Below, in pieces: positions 37,957 to 48,960 of a stretch of DNA of 64,000 nt; within the stretch, counting starts at the first letter, position 1; every line of letters starts with the position of its first letter. Made by a program: the position numbers and the translations under genes. Location: positions 25,230,875 to 25,294,874 of the forward strand of contig OZ234495.1 in NCBI GenBank assembly GCA_965153455.1, read 5' to 3'. The stretch comes from Sphagnum compactum (Eukaryota; Bryophyta; Sphagnopsida; Sphagnales). The notes under the pieces were generated by a model. That model ran no database searches. It saw nothing but the letters and a program-made list of their open reading frames with translations, and was not told the DNA's origin.

Positions 37957-38345
37957 TACCTTTGCCATGGAGTCACCTTCATTCTCTTCTCCTTAATGAA
38001 AAAGAAAAGAAAAATAAGAACCTCATTAGATGTACGTGTGTACGTGAATACATAAATTCACTTAAAAAATATTCCATGAAAATAATATAAATGTTAGGAA
38101 AAAGGTTACCTTAAAACAATTAATGACAAAAAGGTGGGCTTAATTTCCCTAAACCCAATGTCCCCCCTATTTATTTGAAACATATATTAGGCAAAAGTTT
38201 AGATTAGGGTAATGGAACATGAACATGAGTTGGTTGATATGTGGGTATTGCAATTTGAAATGATTTATGGAGAGCCCAACCATAAAGAGAAGATCAAAAG
38301 TTTGCAATACCTGCATAGACAAACCGATTTATGCACCAACAAACA
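37957..38345. other. Intergenic DNA right of the MULE
   Basis: Short words related to the array, such as GTGGGTATTGCAATTTG near 38241, occur here. The element's subterminal sequence may therefore extend further. No gene seen. Confidence 0.4.
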
Positions 38346-38550
38346 AGCCAACAATAAAAACCTACAAAATATGAAGGTATTTTAAATAGACCTGCAAGGA
38401 AACCCTACACAATATGAAGGTAGTACAAATAGACTAGCAAGAAAACTCTAAAAATATGAAGGTATTACAAACTAGCAAATAAACACTAAATACAAGGAGG
38501 GCATTGCAAATAGGCTACTGATTAAAACCTTCAAACAATGAAGATATTGC
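38346..38550. repeat. ~42-bp tandem repeat, about 5 diverged units
   Basis: ATGAAGGTA-type words recur at about 38371, 38414 and 38456, followed by weaker copies near 38492 and 38538. Units also share AAATAGACTAGCAAG and AAACCCTAC-like words. Confidence 0.75.
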
Positions 38551-39387
38551 TTGCAAAAAAATGGGCCAAAAAAAACCCCATCCCCATTTTCAAATAGAAA
38601 ATGAAGATGGGGTTTAGGGTGTTGTTTGGGATTTTTTAATCGTAATGTGTTGCATTACACTCTTGAAAACCCTATCATGTGAAACGTATCATCCATTACA
38701 ACAAATTTACTTTAAAAAATAGGAATGGGATTAAGGTTTACTTTCAAAAGTAGGAATATAAATGATAATTCTTTGTTCCACTTCAATTTCCTCTTCATTT
38801 GCTACAACATTCACTTGTTGATTATCAGCATTCACCTTTCCTTGGTGTTTAAGTTTTTTCCAGGGACGTGCCATCCTACAACAAAAGCACTCAAATCCTT
38901 AAACAATAATAAATCCAAAAAAGAATAACAAAAATTTGAGTCTTCCCAACAAAAGCGATTGCCACCACTACCCAAGAACTTCAAGCTCCCTTAAACAAAC
39001 AATTGCAAACAACATACAAAAAGGGATAGTAACTTTTTTTTTCCAACTTGCTGCAACTTTTTTATACAAAAACAACAACTTGAAACAAGAATAATTGCAA
39101 ATTTAAATGTTCCCAATATCAATAACAATATTTTTTTTCATTATATTTAAAGGCTTAAAAACCCTATATTCTAGAAGATTTATTTTTTATTAAAACTAAT
39201 TAATATGATCTAATTATAAAATTTAATTATTGTAATTGAATATTTCATTATATTTGAATTGAATTAATATAAAAATCATAAAGTTATATTATTAAATTTA
39301 TTTTTATTATAATTATTTGGTTATATTGATTAATTATTTACATGAATTCATTTTCAATTCATTTTATAATTGAAAATTTATTAATAA
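38551..39387. other. AT-rich intergenic DNA, no gene seen
   Basis: Nothing recognised. It lies left of the TNP2-like fragment and could be part of that element's decayed body. Confidence 0.45.
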
Positions 39388-40068
39388 TTACATTAAATCT
39401 TGGGCATGACACATGGTGCCCTTGTGTATAACAATTTTAAAAAAAACCAAAAGATGATGACCCAAGAAAATCAAGGTGTGACGTTCTTGGTGGTACCACC
39501 CAAAGATGAGCTTGCCCAACAACTGACCCCTCCATAAACCTATTAATGTTACATTTCGGACACACCTGAACATGTTTATAATTGTCTTGAAAGAGGACAC
39601 ATCCATTTGAACATGCATGTTTGGAGTCATAAATTAAACTAAGAGATTCAATGATCTTGCGGGCTTCATAACTTGTGGTTGGCATCTTGTTGTTTTTTGG
39701 CAATAATTTTTTCACAATAATAAAAAAAGTTCATCCATGAAATTGTTTGATACACCATGCATTGTGTTCAAATTCAATAACAACAACATTGCTGATAACA
39801 TGTTTAAAGAACACCCTTCATAAAGTGGGATTGTTACTTTTGTAAATAATGCATCCATGACAAGCCCACTCCTTGATGTATCCCCATGTTCTATGTCATT
39901 TTCGAATGGCAAATCTTCAAGTGCAAATTCATTGTCACATACATATGTCAATCCATCAAATGTGGCAAAGGTTTTAGTAACAAGCCTTTGGATTTGCACT
40001 TGTGCATCAAGCGTAGGTGGATAATCTTGAACACGTGTTCTAGTCAAACTCCTAGTTCCACCATCCAT
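39388..40068 (-). pseudogene. CACTA (TNP2-type) transposase fragment, N-terminal part
   Basis: Minus-strand frames carry the hallmark N-terminal region of plant TNP2-like transposases in the right order. The piece at 39712-40068 ends with IPLYEGCSLNMLSAMLLLLN and NFMDELF. The piece at 39437-39715 begins KLLPKNNKMPTTSYEARKII and continues to HACSNGCVLFQDNYKHVQVC. In the family this region reads as a P-LY-GC block, then LP-S-YEAKK, then the Cys/His cluster HAC-NDC-L. A frame change at about 39712 and further breaks after 39437 end the protein, so it is dead and lacks the catalytic core. It is more likely a relic of an autonomous CACTA element than of the two short CACTA-like elements described here. 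Confidence 0.75.
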
Positions 40069-42485
40069 ATAATCATCATCATTGTCTTGTGCATTTCCAC
40101 CTATTGGTGCCTATTGAAAACCAACCAAACAACTCATTATTCTTAATTATTATATGTAAAAATAACCATATTACTATTTGCTGCATTCCATATTAAAGCA
40201 AAAAGTAAGCAACTTAGATGACATTGCAAATCCATGGTTCAATGGCCTAATTATTGAAATATGTTTGAAAATTCAATTCAAATTTTGATGAAGTTATGAT
40301 TTGTTGGCGGATGAAGTTCATCCAATGGGAGGTTATAGTCGAAAACAACCCTTGATTGTAGTGTTGGATGTCATTTTCAATTAAAATGGTCAAAATTGGC
40401 TATTGTTGTGGTGGTGACATCTAGCTTCCATTTTCAACTGCAATGTCGCTTTCAATTTTTTTAATTGTCACATGTCACCACATAATTGGCCTTCACAAAT
40501 TGACATGTGTCAAAATTCAATTCACATTTTATTGGATAGTTGAAATATTACTAATTTAATAATAATGATGAATATTGAAATAAGGCTAAAAAACATGTGT
40601 CACCATTTTGTTGGACAAATTTGACGGATTAATTATTTAGTGTCATTTGAAATATTGAATTTTGAATAAGAGGGAAAGTGACACGTGTCATTATTTAAAC
40701 GGAAACCGGTTGGAAGTAATAGTTGCAAAATGTAAGATTTCTTTTAATGATGTGCCAAAATGTTAAGTTAGTGGTTGTGAAATTAATTCATGGGCATAAT
40801 AAAGGTATCTTTAAAATCATAGCTTGTTTGGACCTTGCTTTTGTTCCTTATTTGTTGTTTCATGCCCAATTTGTGGTTGTTTTTATAGTCACCAAACTAA
40901 GGGAAAAAATGAAAAACTTGGGACCATATTTGAAAATTGGTTACGGCGTAAATTTTACTTTTTGGATTTTGTGAGGGAAAGTGTCCACTTGGGGGGTATC
41001 CTGAGGTGCAATGTTTTCTTTTGGGAATTGTTTTGAGTAGCATAAGTGGCAATCATCCACAAGAAGATGTGGAAAAAATGATAATCATCTTTAAGTAGAT
41101 TTAGCCAAATTTGGCTATAAATTAGATATGAAGGCTTAATTTTTTGTAATGAACCTTTTATATGTATAATACACATTGGAAACCAACTATGGGAATCCAA
41201 CAATTTTAATTATTATTATTTCACTTCTAGTGCTGGAAACCTTATTTAATCATTCCATTTTTGAATTATTTATTTTTTATTTATTTTTTAGGTGATTTTT
41301 TTCAATAAGAAAAAGGTTGTTAGGATGGATTTATGTAAGTAGAATTTCTTGCCATTTTCTTTTTCCTTTCCAATTTCATTTGAAAGATATGGCTACACAT
41401 AGCTTTTTTTCTCACTTCTTGAAGTGAAGATTCTAACTCTTTTTCAAATAGAAATGAGGGCATGTTCAATGTGATAGATAGAGAGGAGTAGATGGTGTTC
41501 TAAGTTGTTGGTGTTGTCAACATATGAGACTTCCTTACTTTGGTAGAGTCAAAAAAGTGTGTCAAACAATTAATGTACTAGATGTTGGAATGTGAAGCAT
41601 GTTGGTCACAATGTGAAGCTATGCTAATTTTGTTTAAGAGTCGTGATTCTAACTTTGGAATCACAATCAAAACTAAGGCATGAAAAGGCAACTGAACTTT
41701 AAAAACACATCATGGGACTCAAGCACATTCTCACAAGTGTGAGAAAATGTAAGGGAATGAATCCCAACACTTTCAACTGAATTCTCACTTTAGAAATTGG
41801 AGTCTTATGGGTGTCCCAAATTTTTGTGACAAAAGTTTGGAGATTGAAAGCTCAAGTTATGAGTTAAATTGTGTTATGACCCTAGCTTTGGGCTTGTGAT
41901 CAAGGTTGGGGCACAAAAGACGATGAAGGCTAGGAGAATGTGTTGAAACTCACATGTTTGAGTGTGGGAAAATGCAAAAGAGGTGAGTCTCAAACATTTT
42001 GAAATGGGAATCACTTGTGGAGTTCCAAATTGTTTTGAATTTTTGGGACTAAAGTGTAGATGACAAATCATATTCAAATTGAACAAACTTTATATTGTTA
42101 AAAAAGTTTTTGAAATGTAGATATCAAAGGGGCTTGGAAGGGGCTTGGGGGGGGGGATGATAACCACACAACCTCTAGAGGCAAAGGCAAAAGCTTCAAT
42201 TGAAACCTTCATCAAAACTCTCCACAACCTCCATGAAACCATATCCACACTCCACCTCAAGTTTCATCTCACCTGCTATCTAGATTTATACCACACCCTC
42301 TCTTTCACCTGAAACTTCTCTCATAATGTTCAAAGCTCTTCATCAGCAAACTTATGATGAAACTTTGTGGAGCACCGGTTGGTGCATTTCAAAGTTTCCT
42401 TTGTACCTAGTTTGTGCCAAGTTCACCAATCCACCAGGCGTTTTGCACAAAGTTGGGGTTCCCGTCCCCACTTTGGGCAACTTTA
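40069..42485. other. Repeat-derived intergenic DNA, no gene supported
   Basis: Plus-strand frames at 40723-41036 are short and unrecognised. The perfect palindrome TAGCCAAATTTGGCTA is at 41102-41117. A poly-G run lies at about 42148-42157. The stretch at 41470-42100 holds two loosely similar blocks about transcript-like words such as GAGTCTCAAACATTTTG, perhaps an old duplication. Confidence 0.4.
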
Positions 42486-42499
42486 CATATAACTTTAAT

Positions 42500-42785
42500 A
42501 ACATTCCCAAAATTGAAGTGTTATAGTTGGCAGACAATTTCATTGTCAAAATAATACACCCAAATTTGTAGCTTATAGTTGCCAGACTGATTTCGCGGGC
42601 AATAATGTTTAGTGTAGTGGTTGCCAGACCGATGTCATGGGCAAAATAACATGACCAAACTTGAAGTGTAATGTTTGCCAGACTGTTTGATTTTGTGGGT
42701 AGAATAACACAACGCCAATTTTAAAGTTTAATTGTTGCCAGACCGATTGATTTCATGTTCATAAAACTGGCAAACATTTTCACCA
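42500..42785. repeat. Imperfect tandem repeat, about 5 units of 45-65 bp
   Basis: Words of the type GTTGCCAGACCGATTGATTT recur at about 42528, 42577, 42621, 42681 and 42736. They are followed by GGGCAAAATAACA-like and AAACTTGAAGTGTAATG-like words. Unit length varies. Confidence 0.7.
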
Positions 42786-43799
42786 TAAAAAAATTTGGGG
42801 TATGCTTGAAATCAGCTGACAGCTATAACATTGTTCAGAATTCATCTTGTGAGTACCATACACTTCTGGAGTTAGGATTTTTGGTTGGATCTAGCATACC
42901 AACCTTGATAAGATCGCAACACATTTTTATATTGGATGTGAGAAGATGTGCAGTCAGATTTGCCAACTTTTGAGAAGCATACTCTATTTGTTAGAGGAGT
43001 CAGAGGTCCACACAGAGAGAAAGTCATTGGACCCCTTCCTTTGCCCTCCTTCACAGAGGATAATGCCTGAAGGACGCTAAGTACCCCCTAACAAGCATTG
43101 TATGGGCATCACCCAACACTTTCTGCACCTGTCCGAGCACGCAGAGCTGGTTTTGCAACTGTCCATTAAGCCTGTCATTGCAATTATTTTCAGAGTTCTA
43201 ATCACAGTCAACCTGCTCTTGTGTGTGTCCTTGCCAAAACCCTGAGATGTTGTTCTGTCCTCCAGGTTTGCCAGAGGCTACAATGAACTCATGTATGAAA
43301 ATGGCTAATCAGATTTGCCCATGTTGTTTGCAGAGATTTTTATTTTTATTTCAGATTTTGTGATGCAGCCAAAGTGGCCATCATCCAGAAGATAACTTAG
43401 CCAATTTTGGCTAAGAAATTTCTTAATTGAAAAAGGATCCTTCAGTATTCTCAACTACATTTTGGAGCCTATTATAAAAATCTGGTGAGAGCTGGAACTT
43501 TTCTTGGTGTAAAGTCGATTGGCGAGGCCAGACTAAACTAGCACCGACCAGCACAACATACAAGATGGATGGTGTGTGTACAGAAAAACACTGTTTTTTC
43601 TTTGTTGTTGTTGTTGTTGTAGGTAATGGGTGTTTCTACCCCATGGCTGACCATGTGGTTAGCTATGTACTAATCAGCCACACGTTTCTACCCACCTACC
43701 TACCTACCTACCTAGTAGTTACCAAGTGCTTTACCTACTGACCTACCTTATATAGTAACCAAATCCATTCCCTACCTACAAATTACCTTTGATACTTAT
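42786..43799. other. Intergenic DNA with a tetranucleotide microsatellite
   Basis: A (CTAC)n run lies at about 43692-43714 and a GTT run near 43604-43620. A variant of the 16-bp palindrome (TAGCCAATTTTGGCTA) lies at about 43399-43414. No gene recognised. Confidence 0.5.
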
Positions 43800-44011
43800 G
43801 GTGCATTCACACTTGATGTTAAGTCCGTGTTAAATGAAAATCTAAGTGGCAACCTAGGTGGCATCCAATGTGAAATGCACCATAGCTCAATGTTAAGTGA
43901 ATGTTAAGCCTACTATAAAATTTTCATGGCAACTAGTTTTAAGTCCTAAATGGCTAGCATGGTATGAGGGGACTCAACCCTAGGCTCTCTAACACCAAGT
44001 GTGAATGCACC
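43800..44011. mobile_element. 212-bp MITE with ~22-bp terminal inverted repeats
   Basis: The left end GGTGCATTCACACTTGATGT and the right end CCAAGTGTGAATGCACC are inverted copies, perfect over the outer 16 bp. A third related word, GTGAAATGCACCATAG, sits inside at about 43870-43885 in the orientation of the right end, followed by GTTAAGTGAATGTTAAG. No clear target-site duplication is visible, so the superfamily is unresolved. Confidence 0.8.
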
Positions 44012-44625
44012 TTTAACCATTTACATAGACGGTAGTTACATAGGTAGTGGGAGGGGGAAGGAGGAGGGTTTAAAAGGATAGATTAGCAAAGTGGAACCTT
44101 GGGAACTTGGTTGTGGTTCAGAATCAGCAGTGGCGGCCAATTCTGCCATTGAAAGATTAGATGGAAACCTTAATTACTATCCTTATATGTTTAGGATGAG
44201 GTGTTTAGGGTTTAGGGTTTTCAACAGAAATATTTGTCCTTATATGTTCAGAACAGGGTTTAGGGTTTCAACAGGACTTTATGAATAATTCCAACAGAAG
44301 TATTTGACATTGGGGGGACACAGGGTGGATTCTGAGGAGTCTGATTCTGTTGTTGTTGTTGTGTTCTTCAAATTTGGATTGCAAAGCGTGGCCCACAACT
44401 TCTCTGCTTGAAGAATACATGAACTTAGGACATTTAGGGTGCAATCTTCTGACCACACATGATGGATGATGTATTTTCCGAAGTGGCCATTACACCTAAG
44501 ATGTGTTTCATAGTTGTATTTGTATACAAAACTTCCTGGCTTGTTAAATTGAATACCAGACATTGGGCAATACCAGGTGATAACTAAAGAGTTCAAGTTC
44601 AAACTCTTACTACCCCTATGACAGA
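44012..44625. other. Intergenic DNA with telomere-like motifs
   Basis: GTTTAGGGTTTAGGGTTTTC occurs at about 44205-44224, and a related copy followed by CAACAG lies near 44260. Two short imperfect copies of a ~60-bp segment surround them. This is a small interstitial telomere-like motif, not a telomere. Confidence 0.5.
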
Positions 44626-44935
44626 ATGTTGTTTTTCTCACACAAACGGTCATCATTCATGACATGTGTGTGAGGTAAACTTTGTGGTTTCATCCATTAC
44701 AATGTATAGTATGTGGTGCATATTGTGGCATATACTACATTAAAAATTACAATTTGACATTAAGTTATGGACCATTAAGTTATTGAATGATATAACATAA
44801 TGACAATTTGTAATTTTAGTGTAGTATATGCCACAATATGCACTCCATACTATACATTGTAATGGATGAAACCACAAAGTTTACCTCACAAATGTGTCAT
44901 GAGCCTGGACTTTTGTGTGAGAACAATCACTTTCT
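44626..44935. mobile_element. ~310-bp foldback (long inverted repeat) element
   Basis: The left arm runs from about 44626 with TTTTTCTCACACAAA, then GTGAGGTAAACTTTGTGGTT and TGCATATTGTGGCATATACT. It is mirrored by the right arm ending near 44935 with TTTTGTGTGAGAACAA. The inner ~110 bp of each arm are nearly identical and the outer ~30 bp more diverged. The centre is a short AT-rich spacer near 44770. It has no coding content and looks like a MITE. An RNA from it would form a long hairpin. Confidence 0.88.
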
Positions 44936-44959
44936 CTTGTAATGTACTCAAACTTTCAG

Positions 44960-45345
44960 TAGTTGGGTGACTAGGTAAAGCCCACCAAAACTCCAAATTT
45001 GTGACTGGGTAAGACCCATGAATCGCCTAAACTTAAGATTAAGTGATGGTTAAAGCCCATGCATGAATCACCAAAATCTACGAGTGGGTGATTGGTTGAA
45101 GCCCACCAAAACTTCAAATTGGGTGACTGGGTAAAACCCTTGAATCACCAAAGCTCCAAATTCAGTGATCACCAAAATTTGCAATTGGGTGATTGACTAA
45201 AGACGATGAATCACAAAAACTTGCAATTGGGTGATTGGCTAAAGCTCATGGATCACCAAAAATTGCAATTAGGTGATTGGCTAATAAAGCTCATGAATCA
45301 CCAAAACTTCCAATTGGGTGATTGAGGGGATGGGGTAAACCCCAT
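44960..45345. repeat. ~47-bp tandem repeat, about 8 units
   Basis: Variants of AATTGGGTGATTGGCTAAAG followed by CTCATGAATCACCAAAACTT repeat through the region. The rightmost units are most alike and the leftmost most diverged. Confidence 0.9.
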
Positions 45346-46189
45346 GAATAACCAACTAATCTTTAAAGCCGAACAGATCATGATAAGCATGTTGTTGTAA
45401 AGATAACCTGATAACTCAATTCCATTATTATTATGTTGCATTAAACCTATACTTAGCCTTCATTTACGACCATAATGCAACTCTGATACCCTGTGGCAAA
45501 GCCAGCTTCTACACAAGCATCAAAACCGTTTTGGGGATGTTCCTTGGTATTCAATGTTCATCCAGACCCACTATTCTTTTTCTTTAAAGTTCAAAGTAGC
45601 ACTAAATGCAACTATGTACTTTGAAGAATTTTGCTACACATAACTGACCATTGATGAGATTTCAATGACATGGTACCCTTCTGATTGAATCTGGACAGCC
45701 TAAGTACAGACTACCCTCTCAGTTTTGCAACCTACTGGGTAAAAGAGGTCAGTAACTGATGACATGGAGCCTTCTTATTCGGTCTAAGTAGCCTCATTAG
45801 AGATCATAATCTGCTTAAATGTGGTGAATTTTTCTTCAAAAAAAACAAAAATCCTCAAAAACTTGGCAAATTGTTTTTACAAAAAAAGGTAAATTTGCAA
45901 CAGAAAATTTCATTGATGTGGCCAGGATGCAAATAAAAACTCACCACCAAAAAAAGGAGAAAAACCTTGAATACTCATTCAAGTCAATAAAAAATACACA
46001 AATTATATGAATAAAATGATACATTAATTTTTGAGCTTAGAAAAAGTTTTAAAATCTCCTGTGGGCATTAGAACAGACATACCCTTGAGTGTTTTGCAAC
46101 AACTCTGTTCAGCTGAACTCTTCACCAGTGTAGCAGCTCTGAAGAGAATTTTGGGTAGATAACATTTGTGATGGATGGATATATGGGTT
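45346..46189. other. Intergenic DNA downstream of the glutaredoxin gene
   Basis: No gene recognised. The right part may hold the 3' end of the minus-strand glutaredoxin transcript, but no definite signal was fixed. Confidence 0.45.
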
Positions 46190-46213
46190 GCAGCAGCAGC
46201 AGCAGCAGCGGCA
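46190..46213. repeat. CAG/GCA trinucleotide microsatellite
   Basis: About seven GCA units ending in a GCG-interrupted unit. It lies about 290 bp beyond the glutaredoxin stop codon on the minus strand, perhaps in its 3' UTR. Confidence 0.85.
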
Positions 46214-46495
46214 GATCATCTTAGTACTAGAAGTTCCGTCTCTCAGTCCCATGTATGCAAAATTTTCTTATGGTGAAGAAAACATTTTGAGTTGTAGATC
46301 CAGTAGAGAGACTTCTGGTTCGAGATTTGTTGTGTAATATTGTGATGATGGGTTTGCAGGAGTAGATGAAGATCTGGAGCTTCTAGTAATTTTGTCTGGA
46401 GCAGATCATAGACTATAAACACCTTGTTGCAATACTTGATCAAACGATGTTGGGAGATTGATGATCAGGGGACTTACAGCAGCTGCAGCAGCAGC

Positions 46496-47062
46496 TTACA
46501 ACCACAGAGCTCCAGCTTCCTTGAGTTGAGGAACCAAGGTACCATTGATGTGCGCTGCCATGACATGGTCCAGACCTCCTAACAGGTTCCCTCCAACATA
46601 CACTGATGGCACCGCTGCCGCCTGCAGCTGTAGCAGCGACTGATCATGATCATCATATTCCCGGCCTAGCTGCTGCTGCACTAGTCGCATGAGCAGTGCT
46701 TTCTCCACATCATCAGCTGCTGCTGCAGGACCCCCGGCGGCTGTGGCATCGCCTTGCTGCTCCGGGTCGTCTATCTCGTACACCGTCGGCCTGACGCCTA
46801 AGCTGGAGAACAAACGTTTCACCACATGACACATGCAACATCCGCTCTTGCTGAACACCACCACGGCATTCTCTGTCGCCAGTTTCTCTACTTTCTCCAT
46901 TGCAATCGACATTCCTGCATGATCTCCTCCTCCTCCTCCTCCTCCTCCGCCGCCGTTTCTAATCCCACTTTCAAAATCCTTCTTGACTACTGATGAACCC
47001 AACTTCTGCCGGTAAGAAGACTGCCGCTTCTGTGCCGTCTGCATAGCTGCCCAGCAGTCCAC
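46496..47062 (-). CDS. CC-type (ROXY) glutaredoxin, 188 aa, intronless
   Basis: This is a plant-specific class III glutaredoxin. Relatives act in nucleus and cytosol and bind TGA bZIP factors to control development and stress responses (family knowledge). The active site GCCMCHVVK holds the CCMC motif at residues 75-78, diagnostic of the CC type. The cis-proline and glutathione-binding region is VPSVYVGGNLLGG (151-163), followed by AHINGTLVPQLKEAGALWL. The C-terminal ALWL (185-188) matches the motif that ROXY1-like proteins need to recruit TOPLESS-type corepressors. The fold occupies about 55-188. The first 50 residues are an extension with ten consecutive glycines (37-46), longer than in ROXY1 (136 aa, from memory). 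Internal Met51 and Met55 could be alternative starts giving a protein of usual length. No intron, as is common in this class. Confidence 0.92.
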   Translation of the reverse strand: MDCWAAMQTAQKRQSSYRQKLGSSVVKKDFESGIRNGGGGGGGGGGDHAGMSIAMEKVEKLATENAVVVFSKSGCCMCHVVKRLFSSLGVRPTVYEIDDPEQQGDATAAGGPAAAADDVEKALLMRLVQQQLGREYDDHDQSLLQLQAAAVPSVYVGGNLLGGLDHVMAAHINGTLVPQLKEAGALWL

Positions 47063-47465
47063 TGCAGAAACCTTTGATTTGCAAACACGAAACTTGATCT
47101 AGACCTCTTAGATGGAGCGGGTGCGAGATGCAGTTGGTGCCGCCTACCAGCTTGAGGGCAGCTGAGAACTCGTCCCGGTTTTAAACTCGATCACCCAATC
47201 TTGCAAGCCTGAAATCTTCCAGGCGGCTGGCTAGCTTCTGATTGCAAATTGGTCGGCAATGAACCGGTCGCACTAGCAGGAGCTAGCCTGCCATGAAGAT
47301 GTCCATGAGTTCAATGACAATTGTTGATCAAGCTGATTCAGAACTCGTCTTTTTCAATCTCTCGGCTCTCTCTCCAGCCCCCAGGACATTGCTCTCATTA
47401 GAAGCTATATGTTCGCTACACCTCAGTGTCTCTCCCTCTGGATCACCGACTATCAGCCTTAGAGG

Positions 47466-47503
<38 letters not shown>

Positions 47504-48590
47504 GGACAAGCGTCGAGTGCAGGGAGTTGATCAATGAGGAAAAAACTAAAAAAGGGGCAAAGATTCAAAAAGGAAGACCGGAAGACTGCAGGATCTGGTT
47601 CACATGACAGGCAAAAACCAGACAGCCCACGCACCACCCTCCTGCAGCAACTGCCGCTGCAGCGGCGTAACATGTCGGAGGTCGGTCTAGAGTCTCTCCG
47701 CCGATCCGTCCTCATCAATAATCAATCAAACCATCCTCCCACATGAGCTGCATTCATGACCTTCCATATAACCGCATGGCCATCACGCACAGCTCCACTA
47801 ATGTCACCTGCAAAACGTCCACCATCTATCCCAATCTACTGCCACGTACGTTACAGTAGTGCTATTCTGAGCAACAGCAAACAGTTGCAACAATCCAAGA
47901 TTTTATCATGCCCAGCTGCTGCTCCCCGACCCAACGCTCTCCACCCCTTTTGCTGCCGCTAAGTTTAGGGTTAGTTACAGCTTCTTACAGCCCGGCCTGC
48001 TCTGTTTCTGGGGCCCAGCTGTTCGGCCTGCCGCTGCTGCTGCTAACTTCTGCAGCTGTTATCTGTGTAGGGAGCCGGTGCTGGCTGAGGATTATTAGTC
48101 TTGACAATAATGAAGGAAGAGACTTGCCGGAAGTTGGGGAAGACCTACGGGAGCGACAGTAGCTAACACGGGAAGACTGGCGGGACTTCCACTGTTGCCA
48201 AATGGGTTGTGGTGATAGATGCTAGATCTACCGACAAAGTGTAAGTTAATTTGACACGTACAGGCTGCAATCTCTTTTGCAGTTTAGCTACGTTCGATGT
48301 CGCCGGACTTCAGATCTGAAGATGCCGACGAAAGGCTACGGGATTGCGCTTCGCTACGCTCTCGCTTGATTGTCGCTGGCAGGATTCTTCGAGAAATGGC
48401 GCAACAAGCGGGAACCGTGCGTGCGTGCGCGGCGCGCGCGGTGGGGACGCGGGAAGGAAGAAGGAGAGAGGAAGGAACGGGCTTTGCTTTTGAGCTGCAC
48501 CGTCGGTCTCTTGGATGATGGATGTAAAGATGGATTGCAGTTTCATCGTTCTAATTCGATGAATTATATGTGCTCGTCATAATTGTCTTC
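47063..48590 (-). promoter_or_regulatory. GC-rich upstream region of the glutaredoxin gene
   Basis: This 1.5-kb block is clearly richer in G and C than the AT-rich DNA around it. It contains a (CT)n run (47470-47501) and a very CG-rich stretch at about 48415-48455 with GCGCGGCGCGCGCGG. Open frames overlap on both strands, as expected of GC-rich noncoding DNA, and none has family features. It probably holds the promoter and leader of the minus-strand glutaredoxin gene. It may also hold an unrecognised divergent transcript or first exon. Confidence 0.45.
47470..47501. repeat. (CT)n microsatellite
   Basis: A pure run of about 16 CT units, about 410 bp upstream of the glutaredoxin start (GA-rich in the gene's sense). 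GA/CT repeats are frequent near plant promoters. Confidence 0.9.
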
Positions 48591-48819
48591 TGTTCATTTG
48601 TAGACCTATGTATTCCCTAGGTGATCCTTAAGTAGGCCTATGTTGACCCTAAATAGCCCTTATGTAACCCAACTTATGTAGCCTACATAGCTCAAGTACC
48701 CCCCTAGATAAGCTAAGTAACCCTTAGGTAGCCTAAGATACATTGAATATGTCACTTAAGTAGTTGAGAAAAAATCTTTATTAAAATGTGGTTGAATTTT
48801 ATCTTACATAAAAATAAGG

Positions 48820-48960
48820 TGGTACAATGATAAGGACTTTGCCCTCAAATTGGAAGAGATGGGTTCAAATTTATACTCTTGCATCCTATTTACCTTAATC
48901 TAGGTTAGGTAGTTTATGTGACACCATGTCACATGGATAGGTGTCATGTGACAAATGGCT
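48820..48960 (+). mobile_element. tRNA-related (SINE-like) sequence
   Basis: TGGTACAATG at about 48832-48841 fits the RNA polymerase III A-box pattern TRGYNNANNG. GGGTTCAAATTT follows about 35 bp later and resembles the B box GGTTCGANTCC with changes. The spacing is as in tRNA genes and tRNA-derived SINE heads. The segment cannot fold into a full tRNA with a clear acceptor stem as far as I can see, so a SINE head or tRNA pseudogene fits better. The 3' limit is unknown. Confidence 0.4.

Noticed and set aside
38551-41240. Terminal inverted repeats for the TNP2-bearing CACTA element
   Set aside because: I looked for CACTA-type ends around the fragment but found no convincing pair, so no full element was called.
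44195-44275. Telomere-like repeats
   Set aside because: Only a few TTTAGGG units within a unique context, so an interstitial motif and not a chromosome end.
47293-48582. ORFs in the GC-rich block as a candidate new gene
   Set aside because: Frames are open on both strands as expected from GC-rich DNA, with no domain, no splice logic and simple-sequence content.
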